DNA of 64,000 nt, from the NCBI GenBank assembly GCA_024734495.1, contig JALMQS010000681.1:7659542-7723541 (forward strand), read 5' to 3'. Made by a program: the position numbers and the translations under genes. Of the stretch, positions 62,141 through 64,000 are shown in pieces. The notes below the pieces were generated by a model. It did not search any database, was not told the DNA's origin, and was given only the letters and a program-made list of their open reading frames with translations. Source of the stretch: Forficula auricularia (taxonomy: Eukaryota; Arthropoda; Insecta; Dermaptera; Forficulidae). Position 1 is the first letter of the stretch, and every line of letters begins with the position of its first letter.

Positions 62141-63370
62141 ACCGACTTCAAAAAAGGAGGAGGTTCTCAATTCGACTGAATTTTTTTTTGTGTCTATATT
62201 ACCTGATATCTTTGCCAATTGTGAACCGACTTTGATAATTTTTTTGCATTGGGTTCAGTCTAGCTTCCGATTGGTCCCGTTTTTTTTCATTGGTATTGGA
62301 CCTTTTTTGCTATGTTTGTTCAGGCATAACTTCTTTGTTTATGAACCGATTTCGATGATTCTTTTTATATTGGAAAGACCCTCTTTACCTTAGGGGTGGT
62401 TCCATATTAATTTGGTCAAGTTCTGATGATATGATCAATGACGAATTAATGTAAATTTCCAATTCTTATGAGCAAATAATCGAAATTATAATAAATAAAA
62501 TCTTTCAATGAAAAAAATCTTAAAACATTCAATTAAAACCCGCAAAAGTTTCGAGATAATTTCTCTATTTATGCATTGAATTTTATTATCATTTTCTGAA
62601 GGGATGGGGAAAGATGGATGGGACCGAGGATAAACCAACTCGACTTGATTGGGGAATAATGGAATTGAAATAATTATCGGAAAAGAGGTTTTTTTTATCT
62701 AATTAGATTTTTTCCTCTTATTAAAAACAAGGACTAAAGATGAATAAGGACACTCGATGGAGGAGCAAGCAATCTCCGGAATCGAAGCAAAAATACAATG
62801 TATGCAATTTCATCAATGTAAAATAATTGGTTTAATAAAATTTATAAATTTATATCATTTTCTGAAGGAATGGGGACTGGATTATGGAATTGAAATAATT
62901 ATCGGAAAAGAGGTTTTTTTATCTAATTAGATTTTTCCTCTTATTAAAAACAAGGACTAAAGATGAATAAGGACACTCGATGGTGGAGAAGTAATCTCCG
63001 GAATCGAAGCAAAAAATACAATGTATACATTAATTAATGTAAAATAATTGGTTTAATAATATCATTTTCTGAAGGAATGGGGACTGGATTATGGAATTGA
63101 AATAATTATCGGAAAAGAGATTTTTTTATTTAATTAGTTTTTTCCTCTTTATTAAAAACAAGGACTAAAAGATGATCAAGGACATTCGATGGTGGAGAAG
63201 TAATCTCCGGAGTCGAAGCTCAAAAACAATGTATCCATAAATTCATGTAAAATGATTTATCATTTTCTGATTCATTCGTCCGACTCTTTGTTTTACGAGA
63301 TGCATGCAAGGTATTATATTAAGTCACTATTAATAACATCACTAAAAAGAGAAAAATAAAAATAATTTCT
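62140..63370 (+). mobile_element. Family R repeat, copy 4, expanded by a three-unit tandem insertion
   Basis: Collinear with copy 2 (51850-52400) up to ATTATCATTTTCTGA (about 62597), and again from TTTCTGATTCATTCGTCC (about 63260) to GAGATGCATGCAAG. The intervening 660 bases are three direct units described separately. Confidence 0.75.
62597..63260. repeat. Tandem array, three units of about 190-270 bases
   Basis: Each unit runs from GGGGA..GGAATTGAAATAATTATCGG through AAAACAAGGACTAAAGATGA and CTCCGGAATCGAAGC to a TTTAATA..ATCATTTTCTGAAGG junction. Starts are near 62597, 62860 and 63062. The first unit is longest and holds CAACTCGACTTGATTGGGG, missing from the other two. One inverse unit lies at 27070-27290. 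Confidence 0.88.
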
Positions 63371-63379
63371 ATAAGAAAA

Positions 63380-63775
63380 AATAAAACCGACTTCAAAAAA
63401 ATTAAATGCAACAAATAAAATAATAAGAACTCAAAAATAAAATAAAATGCAATAAAAAGTATAAAATAATTATCTAATTAACTTGCAACTAAACGACGAA
63501 ATATTAACATGAAATCACTTTTTGAAGTCGGTGCCAAACAAACTATGTATATATGCGAGCGTACCCGTCAAACGTACTAAGTAAAATCCGTCGAGTTTGA
63601 TTCATAAAATGTAAATGTTTGGCACCGACTTCAAAAAGTGATTTCATGTTAATATTTCGTCGTTTAGTTGTAACTAAATTAGATAATTATTTTATACCGT
63701 TTAGTGCATTTTATTTTATTTTTGAGTTCTTATTATATTATTATTTAATTTTTTGAAGTCCGTTTTATTTTTTTG
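63380..63775. repeat. Inverted repeat with ACCGACTTCAAAAA arms
   Basis: GACGAAATATTAACATGAAA..TGAAGTCGGTGCC (63495-63538) is mirrored almost exactly by GGCACCGACTTCA..TTTCATGTTAATATTTCGTC (63620-63660), and the outer arms also pair. A related copy lies at 52400-52745. Likely a foldback element. Confidence 0.85.
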
Positions 63776-64000
63776 TTTGAAAGTAAAAAAATAAGTAAAA
63801 ATAACAACAAAACTGTTTTTTGAGATTAATCAAAAGGAAACAGGAAAGGCATCTTTTCCCTTCAACTACTCTATCTCTATCTCCATCTTTCATTTTTCGA
63901 CGCTTTTGTTCGACAGAGTAAATGGGAAAATTTTAATATTAAATGCCCAACATTCCCTTCATATATCTTGGAATATTATATTTATAATCATCAAAGGGTT
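63776..64000. other. Window end, no feature
   Basis: AT-rich; a pyrimidine-rich block at 63855-63895 is followed by nothing recognisable before the window ends. Confidence 0.35.

Overview
The window is nuclear DNA of an intron-rich, AT-rich animal, most probably an arthropod. The evidence is spliced genes with GT/AG introns, Jockey/CR1-like and other non-LTR fragments, many hAT/mariner-type MITEs, a sidestep-like immunoglobulin exon, and PEP-synthase/rifampin-phosphotransferase-like genes of a kind reported from arthropods. The species cannot be named from the sequence. One 100-base run of N (22754-22853) is an assembly gap. No bacterial operon, CRISPR array, rRNA gene or intact tRNA gene was found.

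Layout. (1) 1-2030, plus strand: the last two exons of an unidentified gene, with its 3' UTR and AATAAA. (2) 5587-22753, minus strand: a nearly complete gene of 11 resolved exons plus one cut by the gap. It encodes at least 856 residues in the order ATP-grasp (PPDK N-terminal) domain, central substrate domain, swivelling phosphohistidine domain. Order and length match bacterial rifampin phosphotransferase / PEP synthase-like enzymes. (3) 29750-44928, minus strand: a second, diverged tandem copy of the same gene. Its eight exons match the last eight of the first gene in phase and almost in length. No ATP-grasp exons are visible upstream of it as far as the window end. (4) 46970-47071 and 51535-51738, minus strand: two isolated exon candidates. 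The second is a clear sidestep-family Ig domain with a symmetric phase-1 exon.

The rest is mobile DNA: non-LTR reverse-transcriptase relics, a tRNA-derived SINE with clean target duplications, hAT MITEs with 8-bp duplications, TA-flanked DDE MITEs (one keeping a helix-turn-helix relic), kilobase-scale foldback elements, one MITE nested in another with the empty site visible elsewhere in the window, and several tandem duplications.

The most interesting non-coding signal is a set of short foldback elements carrying hammerhead-ribozyme-like motifs. The best one (60223-60272) has the full CUGAUGA...GAAA core, a 9-bp helix I and a palindromic helix III of the minimal type known from Penelope-like retroelements. 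In other copies helix II changes on both sides while the core stays the same. The most interesting coding signal is the tandem phosphotransferase pair: the copy without an ATP-binding module still has open frames, intact splice sites and the catalytic histidine.
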